Shown: piece after piece, positions 10,500-20,815 of the stretch | Layout: the number at the start of each line of letters is the position of its first letter | Position numbering within the stretch: the stretch's first letter is position 1 | Assembly: GCA_949152475.1 (NCBI GenBank) | Contig: OX424563.1 | Span: forward strand, 35,001-99,000 | Reading direction: 5' to 3' | Length of the DNA stretch: 64,000 nt | Source: Terebella lapidaria | Taxonomy: Eukaryota > Annelida > Polychaeta > Terebellida > Terebellidae | The notes under the pieces: model-generated | What the model was told of the DNA's origin: nothing | Databases searched by the model: none | Seen by the model: the letters and a program-made list of their open reading frames with translations, nothing else | Position numbers and translations under genes: made by a program

Positions 10500-11862
10500 C
10501 TAGTTTGACGAGAGGTCCTCCGTCTCTAACTCCTTCTCAGGGACGTCCTCGTCCTCCAGCTGCTTTAGTAGGAGCGCCAGAGTCTTGACATCCTTCGGTC
10601 TCTGGGGACACTCCCTACTCAGGTGTCCGGGTTGTCGGCAAAGCCAGCACTCGTCCACGGAGTCGTAACTCTCTTAACCTTCTTCAGAACCGTCTCCATC
10701 AGTTCGATCAGCTGGTTCATCTTCTGGGCCTGGGTCTCAAACATTCCCTTGAAGTAGGGAAGCCGATTCCCAGAGCCACTCTTCTTATCGTCCTTCGGCG
10801 GAGGCCGATCCCCCTTGGTGAAGGCCATCGCATCGTGTGGCGCCTCCTCCGGGCTCTCGTCCTTCACCAAGGCGCGGAGTGCACGCACTGGCTTGCGGTT
10901 GACACTTTCATACTAAGTAATGGAAGCCGTCACCTCTTCCAGGGTCTTCATGTCCTACATCAGGGCCACGAACTTCATGTCACCATCCCTGTGACCCTTC
11001 ATGGAGCTTTCCAATGCAATGGTCTCGTGAGCCTCATCCCCGAGGTGAGGATAAGACCTCTCAACCAGCCGCCGGATATGTTGAGCAAAGGCCTGCGGCG
11101 TCTCCCCAGTCTTCCGCGTCCTGCTCCGCAACACCGCCCTGTAGGTCTCTTCTTGGCAGGCGGGGTCAAAACGCTTGGCCAGCTCCTCAACGAGAAGATC
11201 CCAGTCCTTGTACTGGTCCGGTTTCATCCCCATGAGGATCCGCCTCGCATCTCCCGTCAAGCTGCTCGCCAGGTACAGCCTCCTTTCTGTCTTTCTCCAT
11301 CTGTTAACTTCGTCGATCACTGAGGAGTGGCTCAGCTATTCAGGCTACTCCATCGAGACACCGTCATACTTGTCCGGGAACATCTGTCTCCGTCGCAAAT
11401 GCGGAGGAGGATGAGGTGCTCTCTTCGGAGTCACTCCTCCGGCCTCACCGTCTCTGCGGACCCGAAGATCGTCGACGTCCCCGGTGAGAGAGGATACCCT
11501 CGGTGGTAGACCCGTCCGTCTCCGAATCCATATCTCTCCTCCTTCGCGGCCGCTCCTGAGATGGTACTGGAGAGGTCATCTGTCCAGGCTGGACGGCCGG
11601 TGGTATTTGGTGGTAGTAGACCAGCGGTACTGGCTGTGGAGGCGGTGCACCCATCTGCGGAGCCATCTGCGGAGCCACCATCTGCAGAGCCATCTGTGGC
11701 AGTTGCTGCGGAGGCCGACGGCTGCGGAGTGTACGCGGCGCCTCCCATATGCGGAGGTGGTAGGGCTCTCATCATGCGGCCGGCAGCTACTCCGAACCTC
11801 ATGTCACGGCTGGAAGGCCGGGCTTGGGACTGATCGTGGCTCAGCTCCTCTCTTCCTGCCAC
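10500..11862 (-). pseudogene. Gag of gypsy-type element, multiple stops and frameshifts
   Basis: The core (about 11320 down to 10955) matches the retrotransposon Gag capsid family: ERRLYLASSLTGDARRIL, then LVEELAKRFDP, ETYRAVLRSRTRK and a C-terminal helix region. A CCHC zinc knuckle (C-x2-C-x4-H-x4-C, starting CWLCRQPGH) is encoded at 10608-10649, in a frame shifted relative to the capsid part; its frame ends at a stop at 10500-10502. In-frame TAG codons occur near 11345-11360, at 10952-10954 and near 10916. The N-terminal part (11431-11862) is in another frame and contains SADG-type repeats. In active elements Gag forms the particle shell and binds RNA; this copy cannot make a full protein. 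Confidence 0.8.
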
Positions 11863-12130
11863 CCTGTCCGGACCGAAGGTCCCCCATGGGTGAGAGACCT
11901 CAGAAAGGATAGGGAAGGTGCTCTCTGCCTCCCCTCGGCCGATCGGGTTCTTCCTCGTCCATCCGATGCGGCTCGTCCTCTGCCTCGCAGGTAGTCCTCA
12001 GACACGAGGATCTCGCTGTCTCCCAAAACTTTATTGAGTCCCGGGCTCTTGCGGACCCTCTGCAGGTAGCGCGCCCGCTCTCGCCTCCTGTCATGTTTCG
12101 TCCATCCAGACCACTCGGGGGTCTCCTCAC
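11841..12130 (-). pseudogene. Gag N-terminal remnant
   Basis: Minus-strand frames continue upstream of the main Gag frame, with an arginine-rich stretch and a segment reading GDSEILVSEDYLRGRG. Two overlapping frames share it, suggesting at least one frameshift. It is probably the original N-terminus of Gag or its leader. The start codon cannot be fixed. Confidence 0.4.
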
Positions 12131-12160
12131 TCCGGATGGAGCGAGGACATCTGTTGTAAA

Positions 12161-12418
12161 GTTTTAACGTTGTCCGCTATCCGGGATCCTCGAGGATAAT
12201 CCTCTCACCACATGTCATCGTGGACACGCACCCGCTATCCTCAGATCCTCGCGGATAATTCGCTCACTGAGGGTCAGGCGCAGTCATTACTCTATCATTA
12301 GAACATTAACCAGGTAGCAGCCCGCCCAACGAGCCCAGACATGCAGACACCACTCAGATACAGGATCATCACCGTGGTGTTAACTGTAAGGCCGGCTCGC
12401 CGCGGTCTGCCTCGGGGA
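12161..12418. other. Transition with no gene
   Basis: It contains repeated GGATCCTCGAGGATAAT-like words (around 12183-12260) that are partly self-complementary. It may be the remnant of the retroelement's 5' end, but no LTR could be matched to the other side. Confidence 0.4.
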
Positions 12419-12765
12419 TGGAAGTCGTCCCCAGGGGCCTGTGAGGGCCTCAGCCATGGATTTGAGGACATAGAGCTCATGGCCAAGCTCTCCGTCCTAT
12501 CTCTCGCCTTGCTCTGAGACAACTTCCCTGAGCAAAACGCCTCCAGAGTATATATAATACACTAGTGCACGAGAAGCGAAGGAGATTACGTAAAACCATT
12601 GTTATTACTTACTGGGGCGAGAGAGTTGGAGAGCGTTGCAAGGCAGCGCGTGCTTTGAACAGAAGCGTCCAAAACAAAGGCTGTAAAACTGAAGTGTTTA
12701 ACGAAGACACCTGCCGCGATCTTTGGCCAAAATCGCCACACTGTCGTCACCAGCTCCGGAGGCCT
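12419..12765 (+). repeat. TATA-bearing module, copy A
   Basis: This is one of three related segments. In order it holds a GTCCCC word, CTCTGAGACAACT, a TATA-like run (12549-12558), GTGCACGAG about 20 bp downstream, CCATTGTT, a GAGCGTTGC word, a TGCTTTGAAC word, and a conserved end CTTTGGCCAAAATCGCCAC (12721-12739) that can form a small hairpin. The order and spacing are kept in copies B and C. It looks like a promoter plus the start of a transcript, or the end of a dispersed element. No protein is evident. Confidence 0.5.
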
Positions 12766-14619
12766 CAGATCTTCCGGACCCGTGCCCTCAGATTGTATTC
12801 GCACTCCTCTGCGTCACCAGATCCTCCGCACTTTCTGGAGGACTACAGATCTTGGGCTCGTTCTTCCGAGCTGTATGCTTTTTCAAAAGATCCTGGTCAC
12901 GGCATCAAATTTCTGTAGGGGTTTCAGATGATTATTTGGTGCCATGTGTTTTGTGTATCTAAAGCATGTTTGTCAGTCACTTTCATGTATTTGTATCCTT
13001 GAATAGATCAAATAATAGTGACAGTGGTATATGTGGTAGTTTAGTTCTGGGGAAATATTACATAATCCTTGCAGCAAGCAAAAAATTTCATCAGCAAGGA
13101 TGAAGGGGATGATGGTGTGAGGGGGGGGGGGGGGTGGGGTTTGGAATAAAATTAACCTTTAAATTTATAAATTTTGTAAAATGACTCACCGGTGATCGAA
13201 AATGGTAGTACAATGTACCTCTAAAAAGGGTTCCTTATTGCCGTCCGGGCTTCCTCTATCGCCCCTCCCCTCCATCCTCACAAGGCATCTGCGTGCCGTG
13301 TGTCGTTTCTGGTGTTTTGTTTTCAGTATCTGCATGGATCTAGATTGTATTTCGGCTTTAAAAATAATACGGTAGTTTTTTTTCAGCAGAATGTACCTCA
13401 TGTAAGGATCATGTTCTGTGATTGGCCAATACACGTGAAGCAATAGTCGCACTGCTGGAGCCGACCGCAATAAATGATTGACTAACCGGTTGTTAATTTG
13501 ATATACTAACTGGCAGGATTCCTGCGTTGCATTGTTTAATGACGGTTTATCAAAATCGACAAACCAACATTCGGTATAATATAATAAATACCACCCTGTG
13601 TGTATATTGACAGAGCGGATTATTCCCCTCATGAGACATTACCACTCTTGGCTTATGTCTCAGGCAGTAATCACTGCCTCAAGGAATAATACGCTTTACC
13701 AATTTCCATACAGGGTAGTTATGTCACCCGTGCGCCATGCACCGTCCAGAAATCACGTCATGCACTTTATTGTTTTCGGGAAAACGATGTCACACACTTT
13801 ATTCCGAAACGTACCAAGATATCATTACAAAACTTTTTGTACACATGCATCTGTCCCTGAGGTAGATTGCTATTGAATTTCAGCCAAATTGGAAAAACAA
13901 GATGGCTGCAATAACAAAAAAACATTGCTTGTTCGGGAAAACAACGTCACATACTTTATTCCGAAAAGTACCAAGATAATCACGAAACTTTTTGTACACA
14001 TACATCGGACCCTCAGGAAGGTTGCTATTGAATTTCAGCCAAATTGGAAAAAACAAAAAAAAACATCATTATTTTTTTTTCGGGAAAACAACGTGACACA
14101 CTTCATTCCTGTGGGGTTGCGACACCGACAGCCTCTCCTGACTGCCTTCTAGTATTAATATAATATTTCGGCCCTAACTCATTTGTTAATCGCACGTCCA
14201 TCACTTCGATAATCCCACCCTGTAACAATTCCCCCAGGGAACGAACTGTTCTTTCATTTCTGTCAAATATCAACGGTTTCAATGGGTACTATCATTCCGG
14301 ATACCACTTTATATTAACTCATTATTTGTTGAAGCAGGTCTGTAATAAATATATGCCGGAATACCAGGATGGTCATTACAAATAAGGTTAATTGCTGTTA
14401 TACAGTAAGTTAAATTACAGTGAACAAACTTAGACATAAACATACACCCATTTCTGTGTTTTGTTTTTCAATAGCTGTGCCTGTTCTCACAATAACAAAC
14501 TTCTGCCCGCATGGCGTTGCATCCGGTGTTCGTCCATCCGGGCAAACAGAACGGATTTTAGGGGCCAGTTTTGAAATTTTAGGGGCAAGTGGAGATAGGG
14601 AAATTAATTCGTTTATTTT
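12766..14619. other. Interior between inverted modules A and B; no gene
   Basis: It holds a G-run near 13120-13137 and the tandem repeat at 13774-14105. Open frames (for example 13186-13632 minus) have no recognisable domain. A and B face each other across this 1.85-kb stretch. Confidence 0.5.
13774..14105. repeat. About 2.2 copies of a ~155-bp tandem repeat
   Basis: TCGGGAAAACRAYGTCAC followed by ACTTTATTCCGAAA recurs near 13777, 13936 and 14082. The first two units share a long downstream part ending in TTGAATTTCAGCCAAATTGG. Confidence 0.7.
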
Positions 14620-14947
14620 AATGTGGCGATTTTACCCAAAGATCGTGATAGGAGTTTCATTGTTAACACTATTTTTGTTTTGGCTGCTTCGTGTTCGAAG
14701 CACGTGCATTGCATAGCAACGCTCTCTAATCCTCTCACTCCACTATACTGTAACAATGGTCTTACGTCATCCCTTGTCTCTCGTGCTTGATGGTATATAT
14801 ACTAACAAGCTGCTTTGTATATTCGGAGTTGTCTCAGAGCTAGCAAAGCAAGAGGACGACGGGTGAACTCGGCCATGAGCTTCACGTCCCTTTCGTCCTG
14901 CTAGAAGTGGGCCCTAAGGCCTCGGGGACGATTCCCGATCGGGGGCC
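14620..14947 (-). repeat. TATA-bearing module, copy B (inverted)
   Basis: On the minus strand it carries the same ordered words as copy A: CTCTGAGACAACT, TATATATA (14794-14801), GCACGAG, CCATTGTT, GAGCGTTGC, GTGCTTCGAACACGAAGC and the conserved end CTTTGGGTAAAATCGCCAC (14622-14640). The GCTTCG..CGAAGC word is an inverted repeat that is better preserved here than in copy A. Confidence 0.5.
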
Positions 14948-15009
14948 CAGGAGGGGGACCGTGCTGACCGTCCGTCGTCCGTCGTCGTCGTCCACATTTT
15001 TATCTTTTT

Positions 15010-17713
15010 AGGTTACCGGACCTATGGTCCGATAACCTATTGGCATGGCTTTGCGTCCGTCGTCCGTCGTCGTCTGTCCACATTTTTATCTTTTTTGTTT
15101 ACGGACGAATATTTCTGAGAATTTGCACAAAAATGCCTAAAAATAATTCAAGAAGGAGGTATTTTTTATTAGTATATGATCGAATCTTTCTGAAATTTTG
15201 CACAAAAATACCTAAAAAAAAATTTCAAGGAAAGGTTTTTTTTAGTTTTTCGATTTTCGCATTTTTTTCAAAATGGCGGCCGTTTTCGATGAAAAATGCC
15301 TAATTTTGGACTTTGGCGGCCATTTTCTCAAAAACTGTTCAGTAACTTTTTTTGTTTTTGATACACAACACTCCTCGTATGTACTCCTGCGATGTTTATA
15401 AGTTTCGTTGCGCTTGAATCGCTCGAAGTGGGCCATTTGGCCCAAATGGGATTTTCCCATGTTAAATTTTCCTATGCTTTATAATGGGACACATTATGCC
15501 TTATATCTCACTTAATATTGAGATTAGAGACTAGGAATCAATTGTGGACAGATAGGAAATGATATATGCTGAATATTCTCGTGACCTTGAATTTGACCTC
15601 TGACCTCATTTTCAAGGTCAGAGCACAAAATGGCTAATATCTCGCTTATTATCGACTTTACGGCTTAGGAATCAATTGTGAACATATAGGAAATGATATA
15701 TGCTGAATATTCTGATGACCTTGAATTTGACCTTTGACCTCATTTTCAAGGTCACAGGACAAAATGGCTAATATCTCGCTTGTTATCGACTTTACAGCTT
15801 AGGAATCAGTTATGAACATATAGGAAATGATATATGCAGATTATTGTCATGACCTTGAATTTGACCTTTGACCTCATTTTCAAGGTCACAGGACAAAATG
15901 GCTAATATCTCACTTAATTTTCGATTTTACTGCTTAGGAATCAATTGTGGACATATAGGAAATGATATATGCTGAATATTCTCGTGACCTTGAATTTCAC
16001 CTCTGACCTCATTTTCAAGGTCAAGAGCACAAAATGGCTAATATCTCGCTTATTATCAACTTTACAGCTTAGGAATCAATTGTGAACCTATAGGAAATGT
16101 TATATTCTGAATATTGTCGTGACCTTGAATTTGATCTTTGACCTCATTCTCAAGGTCGAGCACAAAATGGCTAATATCTCGCTTATTGTCGACTTTACAG
16201 CTTAGGAATCAATTGTGCGCATATAGGGAATGATATAGTCCGAATATTTTGATGACCTTGAATTTGACCTTTGACCTCATTTTCAAGGTCTAAGCACAAA
16301 ATGGCTAATATGTCGCTTATTATTGACTTCAAAGCTTAGAAAATTATTGTGCACATATAGGATATGATATAGTCCGAATATTTTGATGACCTTGAATTTG
16401 ACCTTTGACCTAATTTTCGAGGTCAAAGCACAAAAATAGCTAATATCTCACTTAATATCGACTTTACAGCTTAGGAATCAATTGTGGACATATAGGAAGT
16501 GATATATGCTGAATATTCTCGTGACCTTGAAGGTCAGAGCACAAAATGGCTAATAGCTTGCTGATTATCGACTTTACAGCTCAGGAATCAATTGTGAACA
16601 TTATAGGAAATGATATAGTCTGAATATTCTGATGACCTTGAATTTGACTTTTGACCTCATTTTCAAGGTCAAAGGACAAAATGGCTAATATCTCGCTTAT
16701 CCACTTTACAGCTTGGGACTAAATTGTGGACGTATAGGAAATGATGAATGCTGAATATTTTGATGACCTTGATATGATATAGTCCGAATATTTTGATGAC
16801 CTTGAATTTGACCTTTGACCTAATTTTCGAGGTCAAAGCACAAAAATAGCTAATATCTCACTTAATATCGACTTTACAGCTTAGGAATCAATTGTGGACA
16901 TATAGGAAGTGATATGTGCTGAATATTCTCGTGACCTTGAAGGTCAGAGCACAAAATGGCTAATATCTTACTTATTATCGACTTTACAGGTTAGGAATCA
17001 ATTGTGCACATATAGGGAATGACATATGCCGAATATTCTTGTGACCTTAAATTTGACCTTCGACCTTATTTTCAAGGTGAAAGCACAAAATGGCTAATAT
17101 TTCGTTTATTGTCGACTTTACAACTTGAGAATCAATTGTTGACATGTAGGAAATGATATATGCCGAATATTGTCATGACCTTGAATTTGACCTTTGACCT
17201 CAGTTTCTAGGTCACATGACAAAATGGCTAATATGTCGCTTATATTTTCAAGGTCATAGCACAAAATGCCTAATATCTCGCTTATTATCGATTTTACAGC
17301 TTAGGAATCAATTGTGACATATAGGAAATGATATATCCATAATATTCTTGTGACTTTGAAATTGACCTTTGGCCTAATTTTCAAAGTCAGAGCGCAAAAT
17401 GGGTAATATCTCTTTTATTATCAACTTTACAGCTTAGGAATCAATCATGGACATATAGAAAATGATATATGCAGAATATCCTCGTGACATTGAATTTGGC
17501 CTTTGACCTCATTTTCAAGGTCAGAGCGCGAAATGGTTAATAACTCGCTTATTATCGACTTTACAGCTTTGGAGTCAATTGCGAACATATAGGAAATGAT
17601 ATATGGTGAATATTCTCACGAATTGACCAATGACCTTGTTTTTAAGGTCACCAGACAAAAGGCTAAGATCTAAAATATATATTGTACGGTAACCTTTCTT
17701 AGCCCTTGGGCTA
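15010..17713 (+). mobile_element. Foldback-headed tandem-array element, type A, copy 1
   Basis: The head at 15010-15038 is a 29-nt hairpin with a 13-bp stem (one mismatch) and a 3-nt loop, preceded by a T-run. It is followed by a CGTCC-type microsatellite (15056-15075; a similar run also lies just before the head), about 400 bp of unique body, and a ~134-bp tandem array. Near the 3' side the word CGGTAACCT (17687-17695) is the reverse complement of the head's first bases, giving a subterminal inverted repeat. A perfect 6-bp hairpin (TAGCCC/GGGCTA, 17700-17713) follows, then a long T/C-rich run. No coding capacity. The layout resembles non-autonomous Helentron/HINE elements; that class is an inference. 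Confidence 0.5.
15470..17660. repeat. ~134-bp tandem array with paired nuclear-receptor-like sites
   Basis: About 15 diverged units of about 134 bp; for example TGGCTAATAT recurs at 15631, 15765, 15899 and 16035. A typical unit holds TGACCTTGAA, then TGACCTTTGACCT, then TTCAAGGTCA within 39 bp (15716-15754 in one unit), then an AAAATGGCTAATATCTCGC word and an AGCTTAGGAATCAATTGTG word. Some units are truncated or fused (16520-16560, 16780-16800, 17220-17250). Confidence 0.85.
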
Positions 17714-19426
17714 AATTTTTTTTTTTTTTCTTCTTTTTTTTTTTTTTTTTTTTACTTTCCGCCGTTTGGTTTCCGATCAATAACTCGGGAACGCCTGAAC
17801 GGATCTTGTCCAAATTTGCACCACTGGTCAGAAATATTACATGGAAGACCCCTATTGTTTTGGAGGCGGCTCCGGGGTCCGTGAGGTCCGTGAGGATGAA
17901 ATCAAGGTTTATTTTGAGACTTGGGTTTCCGAGCGATAACTCAAAAAGTATTCATGCAATGGCAAGTATTCTATGCATGGGAGTTCATATACCACCCGGG
18001 AAGAACCCTATTGATTTTGGGATCAATCCGTCAAACGACCTTTGACCTAGAGCTCGGAAGAATTTTTGCTGATTCATCCTTGAGGCTTTCATGCATATCT
18101 CGGAAACGGTGCGTCGTAGAGCGAAACGGATCTCAATTTCGGCCTCCTGGCACTAGACAAACTAGTTTAGGGGGTATCTTGGGTCGAATCGACCCCTGGT
18201 GTCGAATTTTTTTTCGCTGACTCGGCACTTCCTGTTTGGCCGTATCTCGGAAACGGTGCGTCGTAGAGCGAAACGGAGCTCAATTCCGGCCTCCTGGCAC
18301 TAGACAAACTAGTCTAGGGGGTATTATGGGTCTAGACGACCCCTGGTGTCAAATTTATTTTCGCCGACTCGGCACTTCCTGTTTGGCCGTATCTCGAAAA
18401 CGGTGCATCGTAGAGCGAAACGGAGCTCAATTCCGGCCTCCTGGCACTAGACAAACTAGGCTTATGGGTATTTTGGGTCGAGACGACCCCTGGTGTCGAA
18501 TTTATGTTCGCCGACTCGGCACTTCCTGTTTGGCCGTATCTCGGAAACGGTGCGTCATAGAGCGAAACGGAGCTCAATTCCGGCCTCCTGGCACTAGACA
18601 AACTAGGCTTATGGGTATTTTGGGTTGAGCCGACCTGTGGTGTCGAACTTTTTTTCGCCGACTCAGGCTCAGCACTTCCTGTTTGGCCGTATCTCGGAAA
18701 CGGTGCGTCGTAGAGCGAAACGGAGCTCAATTTCGACCTCCTGGCACTAGACAAACTAGTCTAGGGGGTATTTAGGGTCGAGACGACCCCTGGTGTCGAA
18801 TTTTTTTTCGCCGACTTGGCACTTCCTGTTTGGTCGTATCTCGGAAACGGTGAGTCGTAGAGCGAAACGGAACTCAATTCCGGCCTTCTGGTACTAGACA
18901 AACTAGTCTAGGAGGTATTTTGGGTCAAGACGACCCCTGGTGTCGAATTTATTTTTGCCGACTCGGCACGTCCTGTTTGGCCGTATCTCGGAAATGGTGC
19001 GTCGTAGAGCGAAACGGAGCTCAATTCCGGCCTTCTGGTACTAGACAAACTAGTCTAGAGGGTATTTTCTGTCAAGACGACCCCTGGTGTTGAATATTTT
19101 TTCGCCGACTCGGCACTTCCTGTTTGACCGTATCTGGGAAACAGTGCGTTGTAGAGCGAAACGGAGCTCAATTTCGGCCTCCTGGCACTAGACAAACTAA
19201 GCTTAGGGGTATTTTGGGTCGAGACGACTTCTGGTGCCGTATCTCGAAAACGGTGCGTCGTAGAGCGAAACGCAAACATGCCTAAGGGCGGGGTATGTCA
19301 CCTAAACTTTGACCACGGACAGTTCCAGAGTCATCATGGTTCTAGACACGGTCTCTTAGGTATATGTTAGCTAGGAATAGAACTCACACGAAATGCCCCA
19401 AGGCATCTTCAGGCCTTGACGTCTAG
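17714..19426 (+). mobile_element. Second tandem-array element with hairpin tail and CTAG end
   Basis: It starts with a T/C-rich run and a segment containing GGGAACGCCTGAACGGATC. It then has about eight copies of a 147-bp unit (CTCGGCACTTCCTG at 18221, 18368 and 18515, continuing to about 19280). The tail has a hairpin ATGCC-CCAA-GGCAT (19393-19406) 20 nt before a terminal GTCTAG (CTAG at 19423-19426), directly followed by T5 and the next element's head. A decayed relative lies in the glutamate synthase pseudogene at 61985-62225. Confidence 0.5.
18060..19280. repeat. 147-bp tandem array
   Basis: About eight units contain CGTATCTCGGAAACGGTGCG, AGAGCGAAACGGAGCTCAA, and GACAAACTAGTCTAGGG. Because 147 is divisible by three, the units stay in one frame and yield apparent repetitive ORFs on both strands (18236-18628, 18332-18754). 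These are products of the repeat. Confidence 0.85.
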
Positions 19427-19431
19427 TTTTT

Positions 19432-19745
19432 AGGTTACCGGACCTATGGTCCGATAACCTATTGGCATGGCGTTGCGTCCGTCGTCCGTCATCCGTCCGT
19501 CCGTAGTCCCTCCGTTCACATTTTTATCTTTAAAGTAAACGGTCCGATCTTTCTGAAATTTTGCACAAAAATACCTAAAAATATTCCCAGGAAAGGTTTT
19601 TTTAGTTTTCTGATTTCCGCATTTTTTTCAAAATGGCGGCCATTTTCGACGAAAAATGCCTGATTTTGGACTTCGGCGGCCATTTTCTCAAAACCTGTTA
19701 AGTAACTTTTTTTCTTTTTGATACATAACACTCTATATACCCATG
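19432..19745 (+). mobile_element. Type A foldback-headed element, truncated copy 2
   Basis: A complete 29-nt hairpin head (19432-19460) and its CGTCC microsatellite are followed by about 270 bp that match the body of copy 1 (GGTTTTTTTAGTTTT, AAAATGGCGGCC words). The copy stops before the array. It abuts the tail of the preceding element. Confidence 0.6.
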
Positions 19746-20586
19746 TTCTTACTCATGCTAGCGAATTCATCAGTTTAATGAACCCTTGCATATACAACAA
19801 TTCTGTACAAAAAAATCCTATAAATATAGTTTTTATAAATATAGATGTAATGGATTGTAATACTAAAATACTAATATTATGAGCATTAAGGGTACACAAT
19901 CACGGCAAATGATTGTGTACATGGACACAACACCCGTCACCAAAGTGATCTGCATATTGAATCACATAACACAGCCAGAGCGCGTAAATGTTTTAGTTTT
20001 CAAGGCTCAAAACTGTGGCTTACTCTCCCATTATTAATAAAAACTTCAAAATCTTTGGCAATTCTTATGCATAATATACGGAACTACTATGTAAATACGT
20101 ACTGAAAAAACATCAATCTCCTCATTAATTATTACAAAAAAGTAACCCCAAGCAGGGTAATAATTACATTATATGTAGTATATCTATACTGCAACGCAAA
20201 TGCTGAGTATATCAACGTTTGTATGTACATATATTTGTAGTATATTAACGTACTCCGTCAACTGATCACTGGTTCATGGTAACTTCTCAAAAGTTATAAT
20301 AGTTAATTAATTTGCATTGGAGCACGGTCATGACGGGCGTCGTGATTACTTAACTAAGACCATCATAGTGATGTAGCCTGATGTGATGAGCCTGAAAAGC
20401 ATGAGGGTGGCTTCCGGAACCCGCGAATGTGGGTGTGTTGCTGGCCGGCCTCGCCGACAGTCCACCACAAGGATAGGACCCCTGTCTGCCAGAGCCTGTG
20501 TCGCACCATTCAAGGACGAGAGACTACCAATCCATGTGAACGTGAGCCCCCTGATCAAACCAGCCTTCCTCCTGGGCCTCCGACTG
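19746..20586. other. No gene seen
   Basis: AT-rich unique DNA, then a GC-richer part near 20400-20586 that leads into module C. No conserved coding region recognised. Confidence 0.5.
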
Positions 20587-20815
20587 GAATTGTCCCCAGA
20601 GTCACTGTCATCCTCTCGCCTTGACAGTTCTGAGACAACTCAAAGAAATCAAGATGGGCTTTAAAGCTATCAGTGCACGAGACCGATGGTGAGACGTCAT
20701 GGCCAATGATACGAGGAGATGTACGAGCTTCGAACGTGAAGCAGCCAAAACAGTTAGTTATGGTGCACCGAAGAGCCCAAACTCCTATCGCAATCTTTGG
20801 GCAAAATCGCCACTC
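20587..20815 (+). repeat. Module copy C (related to A and B)
   Basis: It keeps TTCTGAGACAACT, GTGCACGAG, GACGTCATGGCC, GCTTCGAACGTGAAGC, AGCCAAAACA and the conserved end CTTTGGGCAAAATCGCCAC (20796-20814). The TATA-like run of A and B is not obvious here. Confidence 0.5.

Larger units (their letters stand above)
7700..12160 (-). mobile_element. Degenerate, internally deleted Ty3/gypsy-type retrotransposon
   Basis: Reading leftwards on the minus strand, the order is Gag with a CCHC zinc knuckle, an acidic repetitive linker, a retropepsin-type protease, the C-terminal (GPY-type) end of integrase, and a charged downstream tail. The reverse transcriptase, RNase H and integrase core that normally sit between protease and integrase C-terminus are missing. 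Several in-frame stops and frame changes are present. I could not identify matching LTRs or a primer-binding site, so the ends are approximate. It is a fossil that cannot encode its own polymerase. Confidence 0.8.

Noticed and set aside
7361..12950. LTR pair for the gypsy relic, from similarity of 7361-7385 and 12926-12950
   Set aside because: Similarity covers only about 20-25 bp with mismatches and does not extend, so it is too weak to define LTRs.
14690..14720. tRNA gene or Pol III B box in module B (GTTCGAAGC)
   Set aside because: No A box at a fitting distance, no cloverleaf and no T-run terminator; copies A and C do not preserve a B box on the expected strand.
18236..18754. Repeat-containing protein genes on either strand
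   Set aside because: Frames arise because the 147-bp unit is a multiple of three; both strands are open and the sequence is a satellite.
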